From contig JAACJO010000024.1 of assembly GCA_013368445.1 (NCBI GenBank), positions 124,001 to 188,000 of the forward strand: a stretch of DNA of 64,000 nucleotides, read 5' to 3'. Origin of the DNA: Leucocoprinus leucothites (lineage: Eukaryota > Basidiomycota > Agaricomycetes > Agaricales > Agaricaceae). Each line of letters opens with the position of its first letter. Position 1 is the stretch's first letter. Below are positions 22,515 through 32,384 of this stretch, piece after piece. The notes below the pieces were generated by a model. The model was not told the DNA's origin. It saw only the letters and a program-made list of their open reading frames with translations, and made no database searches. The position numbers and the translations under genes were made by a program.

Positions 22515-23232
22515 GTTCAGTTCTCTCCTGAGGTGTCAGGTGATACACTGGCATGCATTTGGGTTCAAATTCAGGTATTGTCTCGATTTTGTGATCCCAA
22601 GGACATCTGGGTGGTAATTTCTCAGATTCGTCTTTATTGAAGACTTTGAGAAACTGATGAAATTTCTTTGGTATGGCTTTCACAGGGTCGGATTCCCGTT
22701 GAGGTTTAGTAGCTGAGTTGTGAAGTTGTTGTGATGTGTTAGACTTCACATTTATTTCATAATATAACTAATTGATGGAATCAGTTTTTGCTTTGGTTAA
22801 TTTGATGGTATGAGAGTTTTCATCTCGCCAACATAATGACAGTTTCTGCCAATCAACATCAGGGTTGAATCTCTTTGGCCATGTGATTCCTAAGAATAGT
22901 TGGTTTGATCCAAGTTTGACTATTCTTGGAGAGATTGTCATAATCTTGTTGTTCACTTCTATTTTTAATTTTGTATAGTGAGTACAACTTGCTGATAGGT
23001 TTTGTGTTCCATCAGCATTATGGATTTTGATTGCCTTCTTCATTTTGAACTTTGGTAAGTTGTAGGTATCAACTAGTTGTGGGTCAATAAATTTTCCACT
23101 AGCTCCTGAGTCAAGTAGTGCTTGTAGGTTGTGTTTTGCTCTAGTTGTATGGAGCAATATTGGTACATGTACTGTTAATCCTTTGTTTGATTGAAGATCA
23201 ATGATGTCTATCTGATCTTCATGAGTACTCAA
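22486..23232 (-). pseudogene. RetA pol: aspartic protease and truncated RT N-terminus
   Basis: 23232-22768 encodes a retropepsin-like protease with the active-site sequence LLDSGASGKFID (about residue 38) and a second conserved block LFLGITWPKRFNPDVDW. 22749-22497 encodes the entry to reverse transcriptase: KFHQFLKVFNKDESEKLPPR, then VYHLTPQERTELDKFISENL. At about 22497 the frame passes directly into integrase sequence, so the RT catalytic domain and RNase H have been deleted. The protease would process Gag-Pol in the virus-like particle. Confidence 0.85.
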
Positions 23233-25513
23233 AAGTTTTCATTTGAGTATTCTTGAAATGGATCATCTTCATCACTAGCTTGGTCTATTTTGTAGACCAT
23301 GGCATCAGGATCTTTCTTTTTAGGTTTGAAAGGTCTACAATTCCCTTGTTTTGGTTTGGACTGGGACTTCTGCATCTGCTTCAATCCCATGTTTGTCTTT
23401 CCTCTTGATTTAAACCAAACCTTCCTTGCCGGACAAGATTTAGTGAAATGTCCTTTCTTGTGGCAGAAGAAGCATTCTCCTCTTTTGAGTGCAATTCTCT
23501 GTTTGTCAGTGAGAACATTATTGATGATGTGGGAGTATAGTGAACCATAGACATCTCTGTCTGTGTTGCTTGGTCCTTCATTATATGTTTGGTTGATGTC
23601 TTCTCCTTCACTCTCCTCTTCTTCAGGATTATCATCATCCTCTGTGCCAAGTTTGTATATACCTCTGTCGTCTGCTTCCTGATCATCTTCAACTGATAAT
23701 TGGTATATGCCTCTTGATATTCTGTCAATATCCATGTCCCACTTAGATTGTCTGGGTCTAGATATGGGTTGACTATAGATGTCATTATATCGTGGTTGGG
23801 ATCCGTGTTGTCTACTATTCTTTTTGGTCTTTCTTGATCTGTTTGAAGATCCTGGATTAGAATTTCCAATGCAGTATCTCCTCTGTTCTTGGACAACTTT
23901 GTATGCCTGTCTTGTGGCAGTTTTCCACTATGTGAGGGTTTGGGGGTCAGCTTGAATTGCTTCAAATCTGACATTGTTGTCAAGTCCTTTGGTGAAGTAG
24001 GATCAGAGAGAAGTGCTGTCAGTAAGTCCTGCATATGAGGTGAGGATGGAAAAATTGGTGATGTATTCTTCAATGTATTTGTTTCACTGCCTATAATAAC
24101 AGAGCTCTCTTTCAGCCTCGAAGCTCTGTTGTGTTGGAGCAAATGACTGTTTGAGCACATTCTTGAACTGGTCAAAGGTGTGTGGGACATGTCCTGCTTG
24201 TCTAGCTGCATCTGCTTGACTAGTTCTGTAATCCTGTTGCCATAACTTCGCAGCTCCATCGAGTAATCCAAGGGTGTAGTTGATTCTTTGGGTGTCACTT
24301 GTAACACTATATGAGTCAAAGTAGAGTTCAACTTCAGCCATCCATGGTCTGTAGTAGCTGGGGTTGCTATCAAACCTGTTGGGCTTTGGGTACTTGAGCT
24401 GGAATCCTGCTTGAGGTTGTGCCATGTTTGGGTTTGGCAGAGGGTTTGGATTAGGATTTGGTGGTCCTCCTCCTGGTCCTCCTGGTCCTCCTGGGCCTCC
24501 AGGCAGATTACCTCCAGGACTTGGTGGTTCTCCTTGTGGTCTTGGTGGTGGTGGTGGTGTGGGGCTTCTTTGATTTGAAGAACCTCCTGTGTTGGTGACA
24601 GCTGCCTTTGCTTTCCCTTTTGTTTGGGTGTTAGCGGGTATGGTGATGGTGGTACTGGCTGTAGCAATGTTGGGATTGGTTGCTGGTAAGGTACCAGTAC
24701 TGGCAATACCAGTAGGGGAATTGGTAAAGCTAAAGGGGATAAGGTTCATAATGGGACTGAGGAACCTTGGGCTATGTCCAAAGGCTGGGCTCAAGGTGTA
24801 AGAAGGGGGTCTATTGACTCTAGGCTTCTTGGGGATTTGAGTTTGAGGTTATTGATTGCCCTTGTGAGTGCTTCTGCTTCCTCTTCTGTTCAATTTCCTT
24901 CAGATTCCTGTTGGCTTCTATTTCCACTGTCTGTTCCTTCTTCGTCTTCTGTGTCAGATTCAGATTCCTCTGAACTTGGAGTGTCAACTCTGGGCTCTGA
25001 ATTATTTTCTTGAGAGGTTTCTCCAATTCTTGGGGTTGTGTCAACAATTGGTTTGATGGTCCTACTGGATTCTGCAGGGGTATCTGGGATGTGGAAGGGT
25101 TGTTCTGAGGGGTTTCTTTTCAATTTCCTCTTAGAACTGTCTTGAGGTAAATGAGTTAAGTCTTTCTGGATCAGCTCCTTGTATGACTTGTTCTTTGACT
25201 GCTTCAACAAGTTGCTTTCCATGGTATTTTTGGAATTCTCATAGAACTGTGTATTCAGCCTTGGCAGGGACATAATAGATGTCTTTTCCTTTGTTGTAGT
25301 AGAGCTTTTTGGTTCCTTTGCTCTTCCAGACTCTGTGTTTCCCTGATTCACTGAAGATTGAATTGTAGGCTGATTTGGGAAAATGTTCTCTAAGGAACTG
25401 TTCTTTGTCCATAGTGGATTGTGACTATGGGTGCCTAAGGAGACATCTGGTATGGTTTTAAATGGAAGATGGTCCTTGAGACAATTATCACACTTGCAGT
25501 TTGATTCTGCCAT
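23229..25513 (-). pseudogene. RetA gag (capsid, zinc knuckle), interrupted
   Basis: The N-terminus at 25513 (MAESNCKCDNCLKDHLPFKT) is charged and Ser/Glu-rich to about 24890. It shifts frame to 24794-24084, which has a Pro/Gly-rich linker (24560-24420) and a capsid-like region with KYPKPNRFDSNPSYYRPWMA and FDQFKNVLKQSFAP. It then continues past three stops (EEYITNFSILTSYAGL; SYFTKGLDNNVRFEAI) to 23735-23229, where a CCHC knuckle CFFCHKKGHFTKSC lies. At least one stop is TGA where Arg (CGA) would fit. Gag forms the particle and binds RNA through the knuckle. A 441-residue frame overlapping 23381-24706 is off-register and is not counted. Confidence 0.82.
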
Positions 25514-25979
25514 GATTGGAAAATCAGTTTATAGTCACTTTGGACTCACCTTTATAGTTGCTTGGACTGTGTATTTATAGTCTCTTAAGACTTTCAACAG
25601 ATAAACTGTCTTCCAAGTATTTACCCTCAGGTCTGGTATTCTTCAGAGATATGCCTAATCTTGTGGCAAATTTCTCCCTTCCGAGTCTCTACCCTCAGGT
25701 CTGGTATCTTATTTGAGATTCAGGTACAATGACCTTAGCTCTCACTAGCCTTCAAATGTTTTAAGAGTGTGGGTAATCGCTCAGATCAATAAGAGTGATC
25801 CTCAACTATTCCACTAGTTGGCAATGTGTGTTGACCCTCTCTTTGTTGTTATGCACAATAGTTTTGGGACAGCTTGTGCAATAACTGTGATAACCCAAAT
25901 CAACAGTGTTTGAAACGTTGTTGGGTTACTGGGCAAAGTAACAGCTCTGTGCTAACAGAGAAGGATTGTTTCTACTTAA
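25514..25979 (-). other. RetA leader with primer-binding site
   Basis: Untranslated leader between the 5' LTR and gag. On the minus strand AAGTAGAAACAAT (25977 down to 25965) begins 2 nt after the LTR end. It is exactly complementary to ATTGTTTCTACTT in the 5' LTR (26761 down to 26749), which fits a self-priming site rather than a tRNA site. Confidence 0.6.
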
Positions 25980-27182
25980 TGTTATAGTGACATTGGCCCA
26001 GTCCTAAGTTGGTGTGATAAGTATCAACTTGATCTTATCAAAGGGGACTCCTTCTCAGTAAGCAACAAAGTTGTTTACTAAGTCAGAGTTATAATATGGC
26101 AATTATAAGAGTAAGACTTTGGTAATTGAGATCTTTGTTAAGCGCGCAAACGCTACGGATAGGGAGCCGACGTCAAGGACCGGTTGGACAGAGGTGTGAC
26201 AGAGGTAAGGCAGGAGCCGGTCGTCGGACGCGGGAGTGGGTCGTGGCTCAACTTATGTGTTGTGCCGACTACTGATGCTTGACCCGGATTTCAGACTATA
26301 TAAGAGAGCTGAGGACGAACAGAGAGCAGAGGAAAGTAGCGTATCGCTAAGTTGATTATCAGACTCAGGAACCAAGTACAAAGTCATGCTACTTATATAC
26401 GATGCGGAAATAGGATCGATAAGGAAAACAAACAAAGTAATAAACGGAGAAATAATCAAAGTGGAGTCCGCAAATTTTACAAGGCTAGAAGATATAAAAT
26501 TACTATTAAACAGTTGTCAGAAAATTTCGACAAGGCGGTATGAATTAATAACATGGAAGATGTCAGAATAAGTCGAAGGTGAAAGACCGATAAAAACGAA
26601 GTAACCGATATGTGAAAGCAGCTAGGAGTTCATGAAAATAATACAAGTTCAAACCATCAGCCGTTCTTGAGGCCCGGCTCGTGACAGATCTTAAGGACTT
26701 AAGTTTCAATTCAACTTTGTAGATAAAGGCTCTTATTGAGTCTCCACCAAGTAGAAACAATGTTTCTCCTTGGTAGATGTCAACGACTTATATACAATAC
26801 AAGTCTGTATCTATTATTAACTAGGGCTAAGGGCTTCTAATGAAAGAAGAGAAATGTACTGCTTCCTTAACTCTAATTAAACTATATAAGATGTGATCTG
26901 TCAAAGAAGCTTTAGAAGTTCTTCTTTGATCATCTGACTAGATCACAAGATAAGTCCAAATATAGCACAGCTATATTTAACAATCACATGTCATCAAAAT
27001 GTACACAAAACCAAACAAGACATAATGAGTCATAATGAGACAAAGTAAACAAGTCAAAATAAAACAGGAAATTACAAGAACAAACAAGATGAAAACATAA
27101 TTGCAATATTACTTAAGTAAAGCTAATATTGACTTTGTATTGTAAAGGAAACAAATGCTAGATATAATCAATATATATAACA
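25980..27182 (-). repeat. RetA 5' LTR (LTR-A), split by LTR-C
   Basis: Matches LTR-A at 18933 on both sides of a 551-bp insertion (26136-26686); without it the LTR is about 650 bp. Minus-strand promoter features are a TATATAAG box with its first T at 26794 and a hairpin at 26745-26778. The element's right TSD TTCCA follows at 27183-27187. Confidence 0.88.
26136..26686 (-). repeat. Solo LTR-C, CpG-rich, within the RetA 5' LTR
   Basis: A 551-bp insertion, TGTTAAGCGCGC...GTGACA, flanked by GATCTT at 26130-26135 and 26687-26692 (a 5- or 6-bp TSD; the outer T is ambiguous). It keeps many CpG sites, unlike the sequence around it, so it is a recent arrival. It shares the motif ATTATCAGACT (26355-26365) and the TATATAAG box (26392-26399, minus sense) with LTR-D, so the two families are related. 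An older, CpG-depleted relative lies at 42774. Confidence 0.85.
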
Positions 27183-27187
27183 TTCCA

Positions 27188-27390
27188 ACTCCTTTCCTTT
27201 CTCATTCCCATCCAATGTAGGATTTATTACTTATGATCAGGATCTTGTGGAGGATGTGAGCAGCCATGCTTGGAGGAATCTGGAAGAGGATGGGCATGAC
27301 AGATTCTTGGCTGGGTTTGAAAAGAGATGGGCATCTAGTCATCATGCCAGAAAACAGATAATGGACTCAGAATAATTCATTTGGGAGACC
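27188..27390 (+). pseudogene. Family Z gene, exon after the RetA insertion
   Basis: Directly after the right TSD comes a pyrimidine-rich stretch ending CCAATGTAG, an acceptor site at about 27218. The following frame is open for about 50 residues (TYDQDLVEDVSSHAWRNLEE, then a basic segment) and ends at a TAA near 27374. Joined to the left flank, the intron would be 52 nt (donor GTAGAG) or 56 nt (donor GTGGGT). That is normal for this genome and supports RetA having landed in an intron of family Z. Confidence 0.5.
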
Positions 27391-27789
27391 TTAATTACAT
27401 GGAGGACCCAATACCTCCAAAATAGGGGCACTAGGAGCTGTGGGAGGTGCCTGTTAGGGTATGTATCTTTGGTTAAGAGTTATATTAATACCTGAGCTTT
27501 TGTTTCCAGCTTGGATCAGAGTACTTAACTGTGAAACAAATCTTTGAGTGCATCTTTGGAATGCTCAATGATCCTTGGCATCTTTGAATTTTCAAGCACC
27601 TCGAAGTGCCTTTGCACATAAAGAGGGAATAGATTGCATGTATATTGAAGCCTGGGAGTGGGTGGATGCCATCATAGTCTACAAGAGAATGCCAGTGTAG
27701 AGGCTCATTGATGTATGGATATAACCTCAAGTAGAGTACTAGCTAGGTAGCTAGAATGTAACCTCAAACGAATTTGAGGGGAAATAATG
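27391..27789. other. Intergenic, nothing recognised
   Basis: No coding frame of convincing composition and no shared repeat. Confidence 0.3.
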
Positions 27790-28320
27790 AGAAATAGATG
27801 AGGATTTTATGTAGCTTACTACTGAATAATGCAAAATGTGTGATGAAACTAAATGTTGTTTTATTTACTTTGTGAAATTCTCGAACACTGTACTAGGATC
27901 CTGACTAAGTGCGCAGTTTGTGATGCTTAGCTGACTTCTATAACTAAGATCTTTTATCCTGAGGCTGTCTCTGTTTCTCTCTAAGGTCAACTGGACCTTG
28001 TCTATAATCACCCACTCAGTCACACACTGGTGCTGGTGCAGTTGATATGCCTTAACTACAAGCCTTCTGAGCTTGGTAGCTACTTCACTGTGACACTAGG
28101 TCAAACTCGAGATGTCTGAGAATATTTCTTAGATTAACTAGTAGAAGTCTTTCCTGTTAGAGTTCTCTTAGAAGGTTGATCACTTATTCACTTGAAAATG
28201 CTTAGTTTGTGGTCTGCACACCCTATAGCACTACGGAGGTGTAGGATTCCTTACCTATCCATAGGCTGTTGGGCCCTTTTTATATTATTTGAGAGATACG
28301 AAAATAGACAAAATATTCTA
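27790..28320. repeat. Unclassified repeat rptU, copy 1
   Basis: The block near 28190-28300 (AATGCTTAG, then GGTGTAGGATTCCTTACC, then GGGCCCTTTTTATATT) matches parts of 37480-37545 and 40990-41065. On the minus strand each copy has a TATAAA-like box 40-90 nt upstream of the conserved CACCTGCT-like block. It may be the regulatory end of an unknown transposon. Confidence 0.35.
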
Positions 28321-28782
28321 GAAAGAAATAGGTATGACTTGAAATTGACTAATAGAAAATAACTGAATTGTCCTGGATTCAGCTGGGTATACTTTTACAA
28401 TGTGATGCCAACTGGCAGGCCCATTTGATCGCTAGGTTGTCATGTGGGTAGTGGAGTAGCTACCACGCAAGTTTCTTTCATTAAACTTTTTTTTAATCAT
28501 GGATAAGCATTTTGGCTGTGATATTTTCTTTAACCAAGGACCTCTGCCACATCAATACAACCATCAGTTTGCTTGGCCAGTACAGTTGGATGACTGAGCA
28601 GTGTGGAAATGATGTAGCTAAGCAGTGGGGTAGCTAGGTTCTTGTCTTATACATGTGGAAAACATGGATTGTTGTCTGTTAACCAGTCCGTTGATCCTTC
28701 TGATCTGGTTCTAGACCCTGGTCCTTATTTTCAGATTGTTTGGATCATTCTCAGCGCAGAGGTTTCCCTCGAGTCCCAAAGC

Positions 28783-28827
28783 GGTAATTCAGTGATATGG
28801 TGTCCTGAAGTTAAGGGTTCAAATCCC
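28783..28827 (+). other. tRNA-like pol III box pair
   Basis: GGTAATTCAGTGATATGG resembles an A box and GGGTTCAAATCCC is a near-perfect B box at tRNA-like spacing. No acceptor stem could be folded, so it is not a working tRNA. It may be part of a tRNA-derived SINE. Confidence 0.3.
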
Positions 28828-29181
28828 TGGAATAGTTTACAACAGTGGATAGCTGTACTAGATTACCAGTCTCACCTGCCATATTGGTTAACCATATTAC
28901 TTCTTAGTAAGTAGCTTTGTAGCTACACTGCTAATGCACTATAGGGCTCTTAGGCATAGCATTATTCTTTTATAATACTAAGTGTGAAATTGCGAAAATA
29001 TTAGTATTTCCTGTTTATTTTCGGTTTTTGTGTCACACTGGGTGTGAGGTGGTGGGAAATCCGGGCAGTTACGTTCTTGGAGGGAATGAACTTATTGAAT
29101 TTTCAAAGACCTCAGTTTACTCCTGAAGTAGGGAGTTGGGTCTAACTTAGAACATGACCATACTTCAATAATTTATCCTAT

Positions 29182-30979
29182 GTGCAATGCATCAACAAGA
29201 AAATACAATATCTTGATCTTGTAATAGTTCCCCACCTCTGGTACTTTTCCAGATCCTCCCCAGTCCAACTTTCTAGAAGTAGAGCCTTACCTACTCCATT
29301 TGACCCCAATAAAGCTATCACAGCCTCCAGCTCAGAGAACCTTTTTGTTGATACCTCAAATACAAAAATTATCCACTTCAGATATTGCAAAGAATATAGA
29401 GATACTACCCGCCACCATTATCATTATTACTATTATTTTGACCCCTCTGGATTCCTTCTCACTACTGTTTCACCTGCTGATTACCACTATATCCCTGTCT
29501 TTCCTTTGGTTGATGAAATATGTCCATTTTTGGACTCACTGGTAATCTTGTCACCAGCCAAACTCCAGTTATTTTGTGCAGCAGCTGCCAGAGAGCTCAA
29601 GGAGGGAGACCATGTAAAAGTTGTGGGCTTGGTGCATGCCAGTTCTATTGGCACCATGAAAGCTTTGACACCAACTCATGCCTATGTGTATTTATTGGAG
29701 TCTCTTGAGACTGTTTACCTCCCTTTAACCCTTCTGTGGAGGTATTTCAAACTTGGAGATCTTGTTTGCATCACTTTGGGACCAGATTTAGGATATATTG
29801 GGTCCATAGTTTATATTAATGAGGAGGAATTTACTGCAACAGTTTATGATCCATTCTGTTTTGTAAGTTCCTCTCTGCTATACTAGGGATCTCCAATTAC
29901 TGACCACTTGAAGCTGAAGCCAGTCACCATTCCTATCCCATTCATCCAGTTCTCTTTTGTTATTCCTCAATTGGGAAAAACACCTTGTAACCCTAACACA
30001 AATGTCAAAATTGCCAAGATACAAGATTCCAGGTTGGATCATTTAGAGAAGCTCTCAGTGATTGTCACCAAGGGTCCATTCAAGGGCTGCCTTGGCACCG
30101 TGATCTCTGTCTCTAAATTAGGAATTGCACAAATTGAAAGGCATGCTATGTCTGTGCATACTAGCAAGCTGCAACAAATCAGAATCCAAAACTTGGCTTT
30201 CAAACTGTATGTTGATTCTCTGTGTACATGACATTTTTCTCACTCCCTGAAAGAGACAAGGATGAGTGGTATCAAGTAAATAAAGAGAATCTACTTGAGT
30301 ACACTGCTTGTTTTGTTACAAACTTCAAATCTCTCCTCTCTTCTCATAATCATCCAAAGACACCAGAACTAGAGGCTCTGCCACCTGCTGACAATGAGGG
30401 TAGCCTTTGGGTTCCCAGTATTATGGACTGAAATGTCCCCAGCCACTGCCTGAATGGTCTCTTATTCATGAGTATTTCCCAGATCTTGTAGATCACTGAG
30501 TGACTCATTGAATCTAAGCTACATCCTTTTGGCTCTCCAGACTCCCCCAACTTGGGAGATTTGGCTCTCTCAAAGTCATCATCCACAGCACATCAGAGTT
30601 TGAAGAGGGTCTCTGGGACGGCAGTGTCAGCTTTTTCAGGAGTATTGAGGAGGACACAATATGTGTCTTCGTTCCACTGCTGGCTTTGAAATTGCTTCTT
30701 GTTCCCTACCAGTACGTTGAGCCATGCCATCCCACAGCACAGGGACAGCTTGTTTACTGCCTCAAGGAAGGGAAATTTTGGAGGAAGTGCTATTGGATCA
30801 AAGAATACTCAGATGTTAAATCTGGGGTAACAGCAGTAAAAGGTCCTACAGAGGCAAAGTCATTTGTTGTGTTCCAAATCACATGCTTGCTCTTTCTTCA
30901 GATTAAATCACTCTTGGTGCCTTGTAGCAGTCCATTTGTAGATGACCAACGGCTAGGAATACATTTTAGACTGTCTTAA
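29182..30979 (+). pseudogene. Spt5-like multi-KOW protein, decayed
   Basis: The ORF at 29182-29886 contains KOW-type repeats: LKEGDHVKVVGLVHASSIGT, then YFKLGDLVCITLGPDLGYIG. A further one follows in 29908-30231: LSVIVTKGPFKGCLGTVISV. C-terminal segments with YVEPCHPTAQGQLVYCLKEG (30715-30775) resemble later repeats of the same family. KOW modules bind nucleic acid in Spt5/NusG elongation factors. Spt5-like multi-copy genes occur in Agaricomycetes and are thought to be transposon-associated. A TAG at 29884-29886 interrupts the frame; it could lie in a 24-nt GT-AG segment (29863-29886) whose removal keeps the frame, but that is unusually short for an intron. Later stops (30430, 30475) show decay. 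It lies upstream of, and in the same direction as, the KDZ transposase. Confidence 0.6.
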
Positions 30980-32384
30980 TTCATTGTTCTTCAGACTTCT
31001 AACCTGGCCGAGTATAGCAATTAATTCCATAATCATTCAGTCTTGAAAGTCTTGGGATGTTTTGCTAGAACAGACGTCCCTTAATGCTTGAAACCAGCAT
31101 GGGATTATTGAGATAAATACCCTTAAGCACTTGATAAGGTCAACACTTATCAATGTGATATGGTTTTGCTTCATGTGATTGACCTGCCCTAAAGCTGAAG
31201 CCCTCATGTGTCACACATTGCATTCAAACAGCCTCTTCCTCTATACTCATGTCATGTAAAGTAGACATGATCTTCCTCTATAGTTCACCTGTATTTGATA
31301 TGTAGAATGTCCATGTGGACTTTACTAGTGTTCTCACTTGTTTTACTTTTCATCTTAAGTATCCATGCCATATGTGGTAGTTGAGGAACTGACACATTAG
31401 CTCAGGAGATTTGGTCAGCAGAAAAATAACAGGAGCCCAGAACTTTCCAAGCTCTGCTGTATGACATGTCTGTGGAGGCAACAGGCGCCCCTGCCAGCTT
31501 TTCTAGTTGAAAAATACAAAATCCACTGGAGTGAGTCTTCTATTAAGGCTTCCTATAACTAATCGAGTGTACTGCCAGACTGATCATAAATCTCCATGGT
31601 CATACTCCAGTACATCCAGTACATTTTGGGGCATATCCCCTTTGTGCTCACAGAGAATCGGCTCAGAGTAATTGGTGATTTGTAACTATAACATCATTTC
31701 TCGCATCAGCCAAGTGGCTTAGTTGGGTCTAGGGCAAAGACCCCACCAGTTTTGTCGGGGCTGAATGTAAGCTCCTCTTAGTAATAAATCAACATGAATA
31801 TTTTTGATTTCCTGGCAGCTACTACTTCCCCTTGGTTATGGAAAGACCTTATTTATTCACTGACCATGACTAGCTAACAGTGAAAGATCACCAGTCCTTG
31901 ATGCTGTGCCTCTGTGTGTAGCCTTTGTGAAACCACCCCTAATTTTTGTAACTGTAAGCAGGAGCTCATTCATGATTCCAATATCAAGTGGCTGACCTAA
32001 TTCTTAGAATGTGTCATCCTTTTATTACTTGAAGGTAGGCTCTTTGGTATGACAGACTCTTTTAAGTCCTCAAATAGAACTTTCAACACCTGGACTAGTG
32101 GGTTGTACCTGTTCTGTCCTGTGATCAAATCATGTCCTCAACATTACTCAAGTAACTTGCCACTTTTTGGCTGGATAAACATTGGATCCCTAGGTGACTG
32201 TAATCAGTGACATTGCTCTGGGCATATCATCAAACTCATTGTCTTGACTAGGAGCGCAAACTTCCTTCAATGCCAAAATCAAAGCGCCTTCTGGCAGGGA
32301 TGATTGATGTTGACAGAGGATGACCTAGCAAGTGAGCTAAACCTGGAGTTCAAGTCCTGGCAGGTCCCAGCATTCCTTGTCAAG
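30980..32384. other. Spacer between Spt5-like and KDZ genes
   Basis: No convincing gene. A tRNA-like box pair occurs at 32321-32358 (TGACCTAGCAAGTGAGC and GAGTTCAAGTCCT). A further tRNA-like string near 31705-31775 lacks a B box. Otherwise nothing was recognised. Confidence 0.3.

Larger units (their letters stand above)
18933..27182 (-). mobile_element. RetA, full-length Ty3/gypsy chromovirus with two nested solo LTRs
   Basis: The element reads on the minus strand: 5' LTR at 25980-27182, gag at 25513-23229, protease and the start of RT at 23232-22497, integrase and chromodomain at 22514-21552, ORF3 at 21536-20210, a polypurine tract at about 19586-19597, and the 3' LTR at 18933-19585. A perfect 5-bp TSD (TTCCA) flanks it. 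Two later insertions lie inside: LTR-C in the 5' LTR (26136-26686) and LTR-B in ORF3 (19664-20209). Most of RT and RNase H is missing, and gag and ORF3 contain stops, so it cannot move by itself. It sits in an intron of the family Z gene. Confidence 0.9.

Noticed and set aside
23381..24706. A 441-residue minus-strand ORF over RetA gag
   Set aside because: It runs in a different frame from the capsid and zinc-knuckle segments (24794-24084 and 23735-23229), is Gln/Pro/Ser/Thr-biased without a domain, and is explained as a shadow of gag.
31700..31780. tRNA-like string CCAAGTGGCTTAGTTGGG
   Set aside because: It has no B box (GGTTCRANTCC) at the right distance, and no cloverleaf could be formed.
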